From assembly GCF_000299935.1 (NCBI RefSeq), contig NZ_AMRL01000002.1, positions 62,001 through 126,000 on the forward strand: a DNA stretch of 64,000 nt, given 5' to 3'. Positions within the stretch are counted from its first letter, which is position 1, and the number at the start of each line of letters is the position of its first letter. Shown here one piece after another: positions 49,504 to 57,208 of the stretch. The position numbers and the translations under genes were made by a program. The notes beneath the pieces are model-generated. The model saw only the letters and a program-made list of their open reading frames with translations, was not told the origin of the DNA and searched no databases. The stretch comes from Oceanibaculum indicum P24. GTDB lineage: Bacteria > Pseudomonadota > Alphaproteobacteria > Oceanibaculales > Oceanibaculaceae.

Positions 49504-50004
49504 CTAACCGACAAGCGAGCAGTGCATGTTCAGCGCGTCGGTTTGGCTTCCATCTATTTCCTTGTAATATTTCGGGCGGCGGCCAATGACGGAAAAGCCG
49601 GCGGTCTCATATAATCTTTGTGCGGCGTGATTCTTTTCCGAAACCTCCAGGTACATAATGGTGGCGCCGCGCGCCGCCGCCTTGTCCATGCAGGAGCGCA
49701 ACAGATAGCGGCCGAGGCCGCGCCGGCAATAATCCGGTACGACGCCCAGAGTCAGCAGTTCGGCCTCCCCGGCCACCAGCTGGCACATGGCGAAGCCGAC
49801 CGGGATGCGGCCAGTGCGCGCATTCACCTTCAGCAGAACCGAAAAGCCGCCCGGCACGGCGAACATTCGGGCGACAAAATCCCGGCCCCAGGGCTGGTCG
49901 AAGCACAGCGCCTGCAGCCGGGCCAGCAGGTCGATATCGAACGGCCCGGCGAGAACCGCGCTGGCCCGGATATCCCTCGCCTCTTCAGCCATCGGCCCGC
50001 CCAT
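49504..50004 (-). CDS. rimI: ribosomal-protein-alanine N-acetyltransferase
   Basis: GNAT acetyltransferase of 166 aa; RimI acetylates the N-terminus of ribosomal protein S18. The acetyl-CoA motif VVPDYCRRGLGRYLLRSCM and the C-terminal LYETAGFSVIGRRPKYY with YLEVSEKNHAAQRLY are in normal order. It directly follows tsaB, the usual partner. The start is Met at 50004 behind AAGGA; a second Met four residues in is possible. Confidence 0.9.
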   Translation of the reverse strand: MGGPMAEEARDIRASAVLAGPFDIDLLARLQALCFDQPWGRDFVARMFAVPGGFSVLLKVNARTGRIPVGFAMCQLVAGEAELLTLGVVPDYCRRGLGRYLLRSCMDKAAARGATIMYLEVSEKNHAAQRLYETAGFSVIGRRPKYYKEIDGSQTDALNMHCSLVG

Positions 50005-50031
50005 CCGTCGATCCGTCCTTCGCTGCGTAAA

Positions 50032-50712
50032 TCAGGAGACGCGCAGAACGGGCGCGCGCGGCAGGCTGACATCCGGCGCCCGCAGATAGAGGGCGGTGAC
50101 CGGACCATCGGGCCGGGGACGTGCCGCCGCCAGCCGCGCGACAATCACCGGATCGGGCGATTCGCTGTCTGCCGCCAGCTCGGCATCGCGGCCCGCCTTC
50201 AGAAGGAGGTCCAGCGCGGCCGGCGCAGCATCGCCCGCCAGCAGCAGCGGTCCGGCCGGCAGCACGGCATCCAGCACCGCCGGATCGGCCGAAGCCGGTT
50301 CCGACAGCGGCTTCGCATCCGCATCGAAGGCCTGCATGAAAACATCGCCGCGCCGCGAATCGATCAGCGCCACGACGGTCCGCCCCCGGCGCGCTGCCGG
50401 ATCGGTGCCGGCAGCCAGCGCCTCAAGCGTGGTGATTCCAGTAAGGGGAAGACCGGTTGCCAGCGCGAGGCCGCGCGCCGCTGCCAGCCCGATGCGCAGG
50501 CCGGTGAAGGAGCCGGGACCGACGGTCACGGCCAGCCGGTCGAGATCGGCAAACGCAAGGCCGGCCCCCTGCAGCGCTGCGCGCGCCATCGGCAGCAGCG
50601 CCTCCGCCTGGCCGCGCGCCATCGCCTGACGCTGCACCGCGCGGACCGCGCCATCGGCCAGCACCGCGACCGAACAGGCGGAAAGCGCGCTATCAAGAGC
50701 CAGAATATTCAC
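50032..50712 (-). CDS. tsaB: tRNA threonylcarbamoyladenosine biosynthesis protein TsaB
   Basis: Partner of TsaD in making t6A37 of tRNAs. The 226-aa ASKHA-fold protein begins MNILALDSALSACSVAVL and has TVGPGSFTGLRIGLAAARGL near residue 68, the hallmark of TsaB/YeaZ. The start is GTG 50712 behind AAGGG; an in-frame reading extends far upstream but has no similarity and crosses the opposite-strand gene. It is followed by rimI after 27 bases. Confidence 0.94.
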   Translation of the reverse strand: MNILALDSALSACSVAVLADGAVRAVQRQAMARGQAEALLPMARAALQGAGLAFADLDRLAVTVGPGSFTGLRIGLAAARGLALATGLPLTGITTLEALAAGTDPAARRGRTVVALIDSRRGDVFMQAFDADAKPLSEPASADPAVLDAVLPAGPLLLAGDAAPAALDLLLKAGRDAELAADSESPDPVIVARLAAARPRPDGPVTALYLRAPDVSLPRAPVLRVS

Positions 50713-50835
50713 CGGTATCCCTTCGATCCGTCCGCCCGGCCACTCTCCCGCGCCACGCCGGAGCATGCTAGAACGCCTTTTCAGATGGAGATACACGGCC
50801 TCGGCACAAGAGGCAAACCGCGACAGGAAGGCAGG

Positions 50836-51396
50836 ATGCTGGTCGAAATCACCGAGGCTGGGCATGGCGTGGTGCTGGCGCTGGCCTATGCCACAGCCGA
50901 CAATATCACGGGCCGGCCGATCTATGGCCGTGCCGGCTGTTATCTGCATACCGAGGCGGAGGCGAAGCTGCGCCGCGCTGTGGCGCTGGCAGCGCCCCTC
51001 GGCTACCGCCTCAAGATTCTCGACGCCTTCCGGCCGCTGGAGGCGCAATGGGCGCTGTGGCACGCCCTGCCCGACCCGGATTTCGTCTCCGACCCGCGCT
51101 CCGGCGCAAGGCCGCACTGCCGGGGCGCTGCCATCGACCTGACGCTGATCGATGGCAGCGGTGCCGAACTCGATATGGGGACGGGCTTCGATGCGGCAAC
51201 GCCACTATCCTGGCATGGCAGCCTCGGCGTTTCCGTTGAGGCGCAGCGCAACCGCCATCTGCTGCTGGGCATCATGTCGGCCGCCGGCTGGGATTTCTAC
51301 GAGAAGGAGTGGTGGCATTATCAGCTGTTCCAGCCGCGCCGCCTGCCGATCCTGAGCGACAGCGTCCTGCGGCCCGGCCTGATGAAGCAGCCCTGA
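50836..51396 (+). CDS. ddpX: D-alanyl-D-alanine dipeptidase (VanX/DdpX family)
   Basis: Zinc dipeptidase of 186 aa cleaving D-Ala-D-Ala, here likely for peptidoglycan recycling rather than resistance. The zinc/catalytic motif HCRGAAIDLTL (His and Asp) and C-terminal EWWHYQ (catalytic Glu and zinc His) are present, along with LKILDAFRPLEAQ. No signal peptide is seen, so it is cytosolic. ATG 50836 follows GGAAGGCAGG; an earlier in-frame Met at 50784 is less likely. No vanHA genes are near. Confidence 0.9.
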   Translation: MLVEITEAGHGVVLALAYATADNITGRPIYGRAGCYLHTEAEAKLRRAVALAAPLGYRLKILDAFRPLEAQWALWHALPDPDFVSDPRSGARPHCRGAAIDLTLIDGSGAELDMGTGFDAATPLSWHGSLGVSVEAQRNRHLLLGIMSAAGWDFYEKEWWHYQLFQPRRLPILSDSVLRPGLMKQP

Positions 51397-51521
51397 CCAG
51401 TGCGCTGATTCGCAAGCGCCAGAACGTTCTTCATGGTATGATTAATCTTGGAAGCAGATGAAAAACTTGGTCTTTATGACCCGGACTTCGACCCAGTATC
51501 CGATGAGGACTGCAGCTTGAC

Positions 51522-52586
51522 ATGGCGCGGATGATCCCAGCTTTTCTTGCCAGGACTTCTCTGTGCGGTGCCGTCCTGGCGCTGTTCGCCGCAACGACAC
51601 CCTTCGCAACGGCCCAGGACCGTCAGGCCGGCATCGAGGGCGCCTCGGCGGTCGTGCTGATGTACCACCGGTTCGGCGAGGAGGATCTGCCCTCGACCAG
51701 CATCCGCATCGACCAGTTCGAGGCGCATCTGGCGGAGCTTAAGAGCGGCGGCTACCAGGTGCTGCCCCTGTCGCGCATCGTCGCTGCCCTGCGCGACCGC
51801 AAACCACTGCCCGACCGCGCCGTCGCCATCACCATCGACGACGCCTACCGCTCGGTCTATCTGGAGGCCTGGCCGCGGCTGCGCGCCGCCGGCCTTCCCT
51901 TCACCCTGTTCGTCTCGACCGACGTGATCCAGCGCGGCGGCGACTATATGAGCTGGGATGAAATCCGCGAACTGGCGCGCGGCGGCGTCGAGATCGGCAA
52001 CCAGACCGCCAGCCATCCGCACCTGCCGACCCTGCCGCTCGACAAGGCGCGGGACGATATCCGCGCGGCCAATGCGCGCATTGAGGAGGAGACCGGCAAG
52101 AAGCCGGCCTTCCTGGCCTATCCTTACGGGGAATATTCGACCGCGATCCGCGATATCGTGGCGGCGGAAGGTTTCCAGGCGGCCTTTGGTCAGCATTCCG
52201 GCGTGGCGCACAGCCAGATGGACCGTTATCAGCTGCCGCGCTTCCCGCTGAACGAGAATTATGGCGGGCTGGACCGCTTCCGCCTGGTCGCCAATGCGCT
52301 GCCGCTGCCGGTGAGTGACCTGACGCCGAACGACCCGGTGCTGACCGGCCGGAATCCGCCGGCTATCGGTTTCACCGTCCTGCCGGGAATCGGCGACACG
52401 GCGCAGCTCGACTGCTTCGCCTCCCGTCAGGGCCGCACCCATATGGAAAGGCTGCCGGCGGGCCGGATCGAGATCCGGCTGGCGGAACCGCTGCCGGCGG
52501 GCCGGTCGCGCATCAACTGCACCATGCTGGGCCCGGAGGCCCGCTGGCGCTGGTTCGGCCTGCAGTTCTACGTGCCGGAAAACTGA
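51522..52586 (+). CDS. secreted polysaccharide deacetylase family protein
   Basis: Exported NodB-fold protein, 354 aa, with a signal peptide (about 1-31, ending ATAQ). The deacetylase core runs from VLMYHRFGEE to about residue 215. Motif 1 is TIDDAY (Asp-Asp kept; TFDDG is usual). Motif 2 reads NQTASHPHL, where the first His of the H-[ST]-x-x-H metal site is Gln. YPYGEYS follows as motif 3. The last 100 residues form an unrecognised C-terminal domain containing the two cysteines. Substrate unknown; an envelope or biofilm sugar polymer is typical. Confidence 0.85.
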   Translation: MARMIPAFLARTSLCGAVLALFAATTPFATAQDRQAGIEGASAVVLMYHRFGEEDLPSTSIRIDQFEAHLAELKSGGYQVLPLSRIVAALRDRKPLPDRAVAITIDDAYRSVYLEAWPRLRAAGLPFTLFVSTDVIQRGGDYMSWDEIRELARGGVEIGNQTASHPHLPTLPLDKARDDIRAANARIEEETGKKPAFLAYPYGEYSTAIRDIVAAEGFQAAFGQHSGVAHSQMDRYQLPRFPLNENYGGLDRFRLVANALPLPVSDLTPNDPVLTGRNPPAIGFTVLPGIGDTAQLDCFASRQGRTHMERLPAGRIEIRLAEPLPAGRSRINCTMLGPEARWRWFGLQFYVPEN

Positions 52587-52597
52587 GGCTCAGAGCA

Positions 52598-53704
52598 TCA
52601 GCTTTCGCCGCGCCGCACCGGGGTCTCTTCCGCCATCGCCACGACCATGCCGCTGGCGAGGCTGGCCTGCTGCAGCTCCTCCAGACGGTTGGCCCGGATG
52701 ATGATGCGCAGCGTGCGCACGTAATCGGCACCGCGCTCGGAATAGCGCAGCAGGTGGCCGGCCAGCGCCTCGGCATCCAGCGGCGTGCCGGCTGCCCGCA
52801 TCCTGGCCCGCGCCGCGCGGAAATCGCGATAGGCCGGATGGGTGTTGAGGTTCAGGCTGTAAGCCGCCGCCGCGTCGATGACGCGGTCGAAGCTGCGCAC
52901 CACATGGGCGGCATCCGCCCCGGCATTGGCCGGCTTCAGCCCCGCTGAATCACTCCAGGCATACTGGCCATACAGCGCATTGCCCTCTCGCGCGAAGCGG
53001 GAAGTGCCCCAGCCGCTCTCCTCGATGGATTGCGCCAGCGCCAGCGCCACCGGAATCTCGTCCACGCGCAGCAGCAGTGCCGCCAGGTTGGGCAGGGCGC
53101 CATCCTCCGCCTCGACACCATAGGCGGCGGCGAGGCTGTCCAGCCAGCGCCGCTCCATCGGGCCTGGCACGGCACCCGCCTTCAGCCGCGCATCCAGCGC
53201 CAGCAGGCGGCTGCGATCCTCGGCGATTTCCTCATTCACCCGCAGGATCAGCGGCAGGACCGTCTTGATGAACAGCGTCTTGCGTTCCTCAACCTCGCGC
53301 AGCTTGCGCAGATCAACCGGCACCTGCGCCAGGAAGAGCCGCGGCACGGCGCTTTCGCCGGCGCGCACGGCTGCCAGATCGTAGCCGGCCAGCTCGAACA
53401 GCTGGCGCGCTTCATGGCTGCGGCGGACGCTGGTCACGGTCCCCGGCAGCGGCGCGGTGCTGGCGCCGGTGAACAGCCGTACCCGCGGCAGGGCGGCGGC
53501 CTGCCGGACCCGGACAGCGGCTGTAATCGCATCCGCACGCGGGGCCTGAAGGGCGGTGGCGGTCGCCGCCGGGCCGGCCTGCCGGTCTCCCGATACGGGA
53601 TAATAGGGCAGGGTGGGTCCGGCGAGGATCGCCGTCGCCTGCAACAGGACCACGGCGGTGGCCAGCAGGCCGAGGGAAGAAGTCGCGAAATCGGGCTTCC
53701 GCAT
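52598..53704 (-). CDS. Bax-like glucosaminidase domain protein
   Basis: Exported or membrane-anchored protein of 368 aa with a hydrophobic N-terminus (about residues 8-29). The C-terminal 200 residues match the Bax/FlgJ-type glucosaminidase fold: LALAQSIEESGWGTSRF with the catalytic Glu, GNALYGQYAW, and RSFDRVIDAAAAYSLNLNTHPAY. The N-terminal part (about 30-130) is Ala-rich and low in similarity. The predicted action is cleavage of peptidoglycan glycan strands. ATG 53704 follows CGGAG; an upstream in-frame Met adds an Arg-rich tail. It ends convergent with the deacetylase gene. Confidence 0.85.
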   Translation of the reverse strand: MRKPDFATSSLGLLATAVVLLQATAILAGPTLPYYPVSGDRQAGPAATATALQAPRADAITAAVRVRQAAALPRVRLFTGASTAPLPGTVTSVRRSHEARQLFELAGYDLAAVRAGESAVPRLFLAQVPVDLRKLREVEERKTLFIKTVLPLILRVNEEIAEDRSRLLALDARLKAGAVPGPMERRWLDSLAAAYGVEAEDGALPNLAALLLRVDEIPVALALAQSIEESGWGTSRFAREGNALYGQYAWSDSAGLKPANAGADAAHVVRSFDRVIDAAAAYSLNLNTHPAYRDFRAARARMRAAGTPLDAEALAGHLLRYSERGADYVRTLRIIIRANRLEELQQASLASGMVVAMAEETPVRRGES

Positions 53705-53807
53705 CCTCGTGTCGCTCCGTCTTGTTAAAACAAACCCCTTCCGCCCGCGCCTTTCGGCACGGCCATCGAACGCGGGAACGGTGGGGAAAACCGGGGCGGG
53801 GCGGCCG

Positions 53808-54359
53808 CTACATCGCGGCACGCACCTCCGCCACCTCAGGGATATAGTGCTTCAGCAGATTCTCGATGCCCATCTTCAGGGTCGCGGTCGAGCTGGGACA
53901 GCCGGCGCAGGCACCCTGCATGTGGAGATAGACGACGCCATCTTCGAAACCCTTGAAGACGATGTCGCCGCCATCCTGGGCAACCGCCGGGCGGACGCGG
54001 GTATCGAGCAGTTCCTTGATGGTCTGCACGATCTCGCTATCCTCGCCGGCCGGGGCCGCATCGGCCGAGTCATCGGCCAGCAGCAGCGGATCGCCCGCCG
54101 TGAAATGCTCCATGATCGCCCCCAGAACGGCCGGCTTCAGCACGTACCATTCCTTGTCGTCGCGCTTGGCGACGCTCACGAAGTCGGCCCCGAAGAACAC
54201 GCCGGTCACGCCATCGACGGCGAACAGCCGCTTGGCGAGGGGCGAGCGCTTGGCCGCTTCGGCATCGGCGAAATCCGCCGTGCCTTCTTCCATCACGCTG
54301 CGCCCGGGCAGGAACTTCAGGGTTGCCGGGTTCGGCGTCGATTCGGTCTGGATGAACAT
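53808..54359 (-). CDS. nfuA: NfuA/NFU1-type Fe-S cluster carrier
   Basis: Carries [4Fe-4S] clusters to client enzymes. The 183-aa protein has the NFU1 N-domain (MFIQTESTPNPATLKFLPG) and a NifU C-domain with the cluster motif GACAGCPSSTATL. This layout matches mitochondrial NFU1 and differs from enteric NfuA, whose N-domain is A-type-like. ATG 54359 follows GGAG. Its usual neighbours in alphaproteobacteria (trpS upstream, tsaB-rimI-fur nearby) are seen here. The 156-base gap to trpS holds nothing recognised. Confidence 0.94.
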   Translation of the reverse strand: MFIQTESTPNPATLKFLPGRSVMEEGTADFADAEAAKRSPLAKRLFAVDGVTGVFFGADFVSVAKRDDKEWYVLKPAVLGAIMEHFTAGDPLLLADDSADAAPAGEDSEIVQTIKELLDTRVRPAVAQDGGDIVFKGFEDGVVYLHMQGACAGCPSSTATLKMGIENLLKHYIPEVAEVRAAM

Positions 54360-54515
54360 GGCTATCACTCCACGCGAGATGCGTTTTGCTTTGCTGGCAG
54401 GATCAATTCAGGACCTATATGGTCTGATTTCTCCCGCCGATCAAGCGCACGCACCTCATGGCAGGTAATCAGGTAACGGCGGATTGCGGCGCGAAAACGG
54501 CAAAATCAGGGAATC

Positions 54516-55517
54516 TTACCGCAGGAAACCGACAATATCGTGCACCTGATCGACGATCGGCGCGGCGATGGCATTGGCCTTTTCCCCGCCCTCGCGCAGG
54601 ACCTGATCGACATAGCCGGGGTCCTTGGTCAGGCGCTGCATCTCCAGCCCGATGGGCCCCAGCACCGACACCGCAAGCTCGGCGAGGCGCGGCTTGAACT
54701 CGGCGAAGCCCTTGCCGGCAAACTCCGCAACCACCTCGGCGGCGGAGCGGTCGGACAGCGCGGCATAGATGCCGATCAGGTTGGCGGCTTCCGGCCGGTC
54801 TTCCAGCTCCGCCTCCGTCTCCGGCAACGGCAGCGGGTCGGTCTTGGCGCGCTTCAGCTTCTGCGCGATCTCGTCCGGCCCGTCGGTCAGGTTGATGCGG
54901 CTCTGGTCGGAGGCATCCGACTTGCTCATCTTCTTGGTGCCGTCGCGCAGGCTCATCACGCGCGCGGCGGTCTTGAAGATTTGCGGCTCCGGCAGCGGGA
55001 AGAAATCGACGCCGAACTGGCTGTTGAAGGCCTGCGCGATATCACGCGCCAGCTCCAGATGCTGCTTCTGGTCATCGCCGACCGGCACATGCGTCGCCTT
55101 GTAGGCCAGGATGTCGGCGGCCATCAGGTTCGGATAGACATACAGCCCGACCGTGGCGTTGTCGCGATTCTTGCCGGCCTTGTCCTTGAACTGGGTCATC
55201 CGGTTCAGCCAGCCGATGCGGGCGATGCAGTTCAGCACCCAGGCAAGCTCGGCATGGGCCGGCACGCGGCTCTGGTTGAACAGAATGTTCTTCTTCGGAT
55301 CGACGCCGGCAGCAATCATGCCGGCCGCCACCTCGCGGATGCTGGAGCGCAGCACCGCCGGGTCCTGCGGGATGGTGATGGCGTGCAGATCGACAACGCA
55401 GAAGATGCAGTCGAAATCGTGCTGCAGCTTCACCCAGTTGCGGATCGCGCCCAGATAATTGCCGAGATGCAGGTTTCCGGTCGGCTGGATGCCGGAAAAG
55501 ATCAGATTATTGGACAT
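54516..55517 (-). CDS. trpS: tryptophanyl-tRNA synthetase
   Basis: Class I aminoacyl-tRNA synthetase, 333 aa. The HIGH-like motif is [11 protein letters not shown] near residue 18, and KMSKSDASD is near 196; the [15 protein letters not shown] block also fits bacterial TrpRS. Length is normal. It is downstream of murJ by 86 bases and followed by nfuA. Confidence 0.97.
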   Translation of the reverse strand: MSNNLIFSGIQPTGNLHLGNYLGAIRNWVKLQHDFDCIFCVVDLHAITIPQDPAVLRSSIREVAAGMIAAGVDPKKNILFNQSRVPAHAELAWVLNCIARIGWLNRMTQFKDKAGKNRDNATVGLYVYPNLMAADILAYKATHVPVGDDQKQHLELARDIAQAFNSQFGVDFFPLPEPQIFKTAARVMSLRDGTKKMSKSDASDQSRINLTDGPDEIAQKLKRAKTDPLPLPETEAELEDRPEAANLIGIYAALSDRSAAEVVAEFAGKGFAEFKPRLAELAVSVLGPIGLEMQRLTKDPGYVDQVLREGGEKANAIAAPIVDQVHDIVGFLR

Positions 55518-55603
55518 GCGCGAGAACCCTGATGGGGAAAGCTGTGGATAAGAGCCGGGGACTATTCCCGCATCGCGCGGCCAGGGTCAAGTGCGGCATG
55601 CTT

Positions 55604-57151
55604 TCAGGACTTTCGGCGCAGCATGCCCTTCAGCTCGCCCCAGCGGGCCGCGCCGGTGATCTGGCAGGCGATGCCATAGAGCAGGGCGCCTGACGCAACG
55701 AGGCCGGCCAGCAGGGCCGCGCGCAGTACAGGCTCGACGCCCCGGCTCATCGCCCAGACCTCCAGCCCGGCGACCAGCAGCCCCGCCATCAGAAGGCTGG
55801 CAAGCAGGATGCGCCAGGCCCGGCCGCGCAGCCTTGCATCCGGCGCGAAGCCGCCGCGCCGCGCCAGGATCGTCCCCAGCAGGGCAACGTTCAGCCAGGA
55901 TGAGAAGGCGGTCGCCAGCGCCAGCCCGACATGGGCGATGAATTGCATCAGCACCACACCGACAAGGATATTGGCCAGCATCGCGGCGACCGCGACCTTC
56001 ACCGGCGTGGCCGTATCCTCGCGGGCATAGAAGCCCGGCGCCAGCACCTTCACCGCGACATAGGCCGGCAGTCCCAGCGCATAGGCCGCCAGCGCCAGCC
56101 CGGTGGCCTGCGCATCCGCCGCCGTGAAGGCGCCGCGCTGGAACAGCACCTCGACAATCGGGCCAGCCAGCACCACCAGCCCCGCCGTCGCCGGCAATGT
56201 GAGCAGCAATGCCACCTCCAGCGCGCGGTTCTGGCTGACCAGCGCCGCCGCATCCTCGCCGGCCTTCACCTGGCGCGACAGCAGCGGCAGCAGCGCCGTG
56301 CCAATGGCGATGCCGACCACGCCCAGCGGCAGCTGGTTCACCCGGTCGGCGTAATAGAGGTAGGAGATCGCGCCCGTCGGCAGCAGCGAGGCCAGCAGCA
56401 CATCGACCAGCAAATTGATCTGCATGACGCCCGCCCCGACAGCGGCCGGCAGCATCAGGCGGAACAGCTTGCGGAGGTCGGGCGTGAGGCGCGGCCGCAC
56501 GAGGCGCATCGGCAGCCCGTTGCGCCGCGCCGCCGCCAGCAGGAAGAAGAATTGCCCGAAACCCGCGATCAGCACGCCCCAGGCCAGCGCATGGCCCGGC
56601 GTCTCGGCATAGGGCACCAGCGCGAACAGCGACAGGATCAGGCAGATGTTCAGCAGGATGGGCGCCGCCGCCATCGCCGCGAACCGGTCGGTCGCGTTCA
56701 GCAGCCCGCCGATCAGCGCCACGAAGGAGATCAGCGGCAGATAGGGGAAGGTGATGCGCGACAGCTCCACCGCGAGGTCGAACTTGGCCGGATCGGCGGC
56801 GAAGCCGGGGGCGATGGCATGCATCGCCCAGGGCATGATGACCTCCATCACGGCGAGGAAGCCCAGCATGATGACGGCCATCACCGCCAGCGTGCGCTGC
56901 GCGAAATCCAACGCCGCTTCCCGGCCCTGTGTCGTGAGCAGGCCGGAGACCATCGGCACGAAGGCGATGGTGAAGGCGCCCTCGCCGGACAGCCGGCGGA
57001 AGAAGTTGGGGAACTTGAAGGCGACGAAGAAGGCGTCCGCCACCGGCCCCGCGCCCACCAGCGCGGCGATAAGGATATCGCGGGCAAAGCCGGTCAACCG
57101 GCTTGCCAGCGTGTAGCCGCCGACCGTGGCGATGTGGCGCAGCATCGACAT
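55604..57151 (-). CDS. murJ: lipid II flippase MurJ
   Basis: Moves lipid II across the inner membrane for peptidoglycan synthesis. The 515-aa protein has about fourteen membrane segments. Family features include SRLTGFARDILIAALVGAG at the start, VAFKFPNFFRRLSGEGAF, and the ISYLYYADRVNQLPLGVVGI motif in the seventh-helix region. It lies between glnD and trpS, the common order in this class; 57 bases separate it from glnD. Confidence 0.95.
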   Translation of the reverse strand: MSMLRHIATVGGYTLASRLTGFARDILIAALVGAGPVADAFFVAFKFPNFFRRLSGEGAFTIAFVPMVSGLLTTQGREAALDFAQRTLAVMAVIMLGFLAVMEVIMPWAMHAIAPGFAADPAKFDLAVELSRITFPYLPLISFVALIGGLLNATDRFAAMAAAPILLNICLILSLFALVPYAETPGHALAWGVLIAGFGQFFFLLAAARRNGLPMRLVRPRLTPDLRKLFRLMLPAAVGAGVMQINLLVDVLLASLLPTGAISYLYYADRVNQLPLGVVGIAIGTALLPLLSRQVKAGEDAAALVSQNRALEVALLLTLPATAGLVVLAGPIVEVLFQRGAFTAADAQATGLALAAYALGLPAYVAVKVLAPGFYAREDTATPVKVAVAAMLANILVGVVLMQFIAHVGLALATAFSSWLNVALLGTILARRGGFAPDARLRGRAWRILLASLLMAGLLVAGLEVWAMSRGVEPVLRAALLAGLVASGALLYGIACQITGAARWGELKGMLRRKS

Positions 57152-57208
57152 GGCGAAAGGCTCTAGCCGATTTGGAGGAGTCTGGCGATCCCGATTTCTC
57201 GGGCGGCG

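Noticed and set aside
50784-50835. An earlier start for the D-Ala-D-Ala dipeptidase
   Set aside because: The extra 17 residues have no family similarity and the ATG at 50836 has a much better ribosome-binding site.
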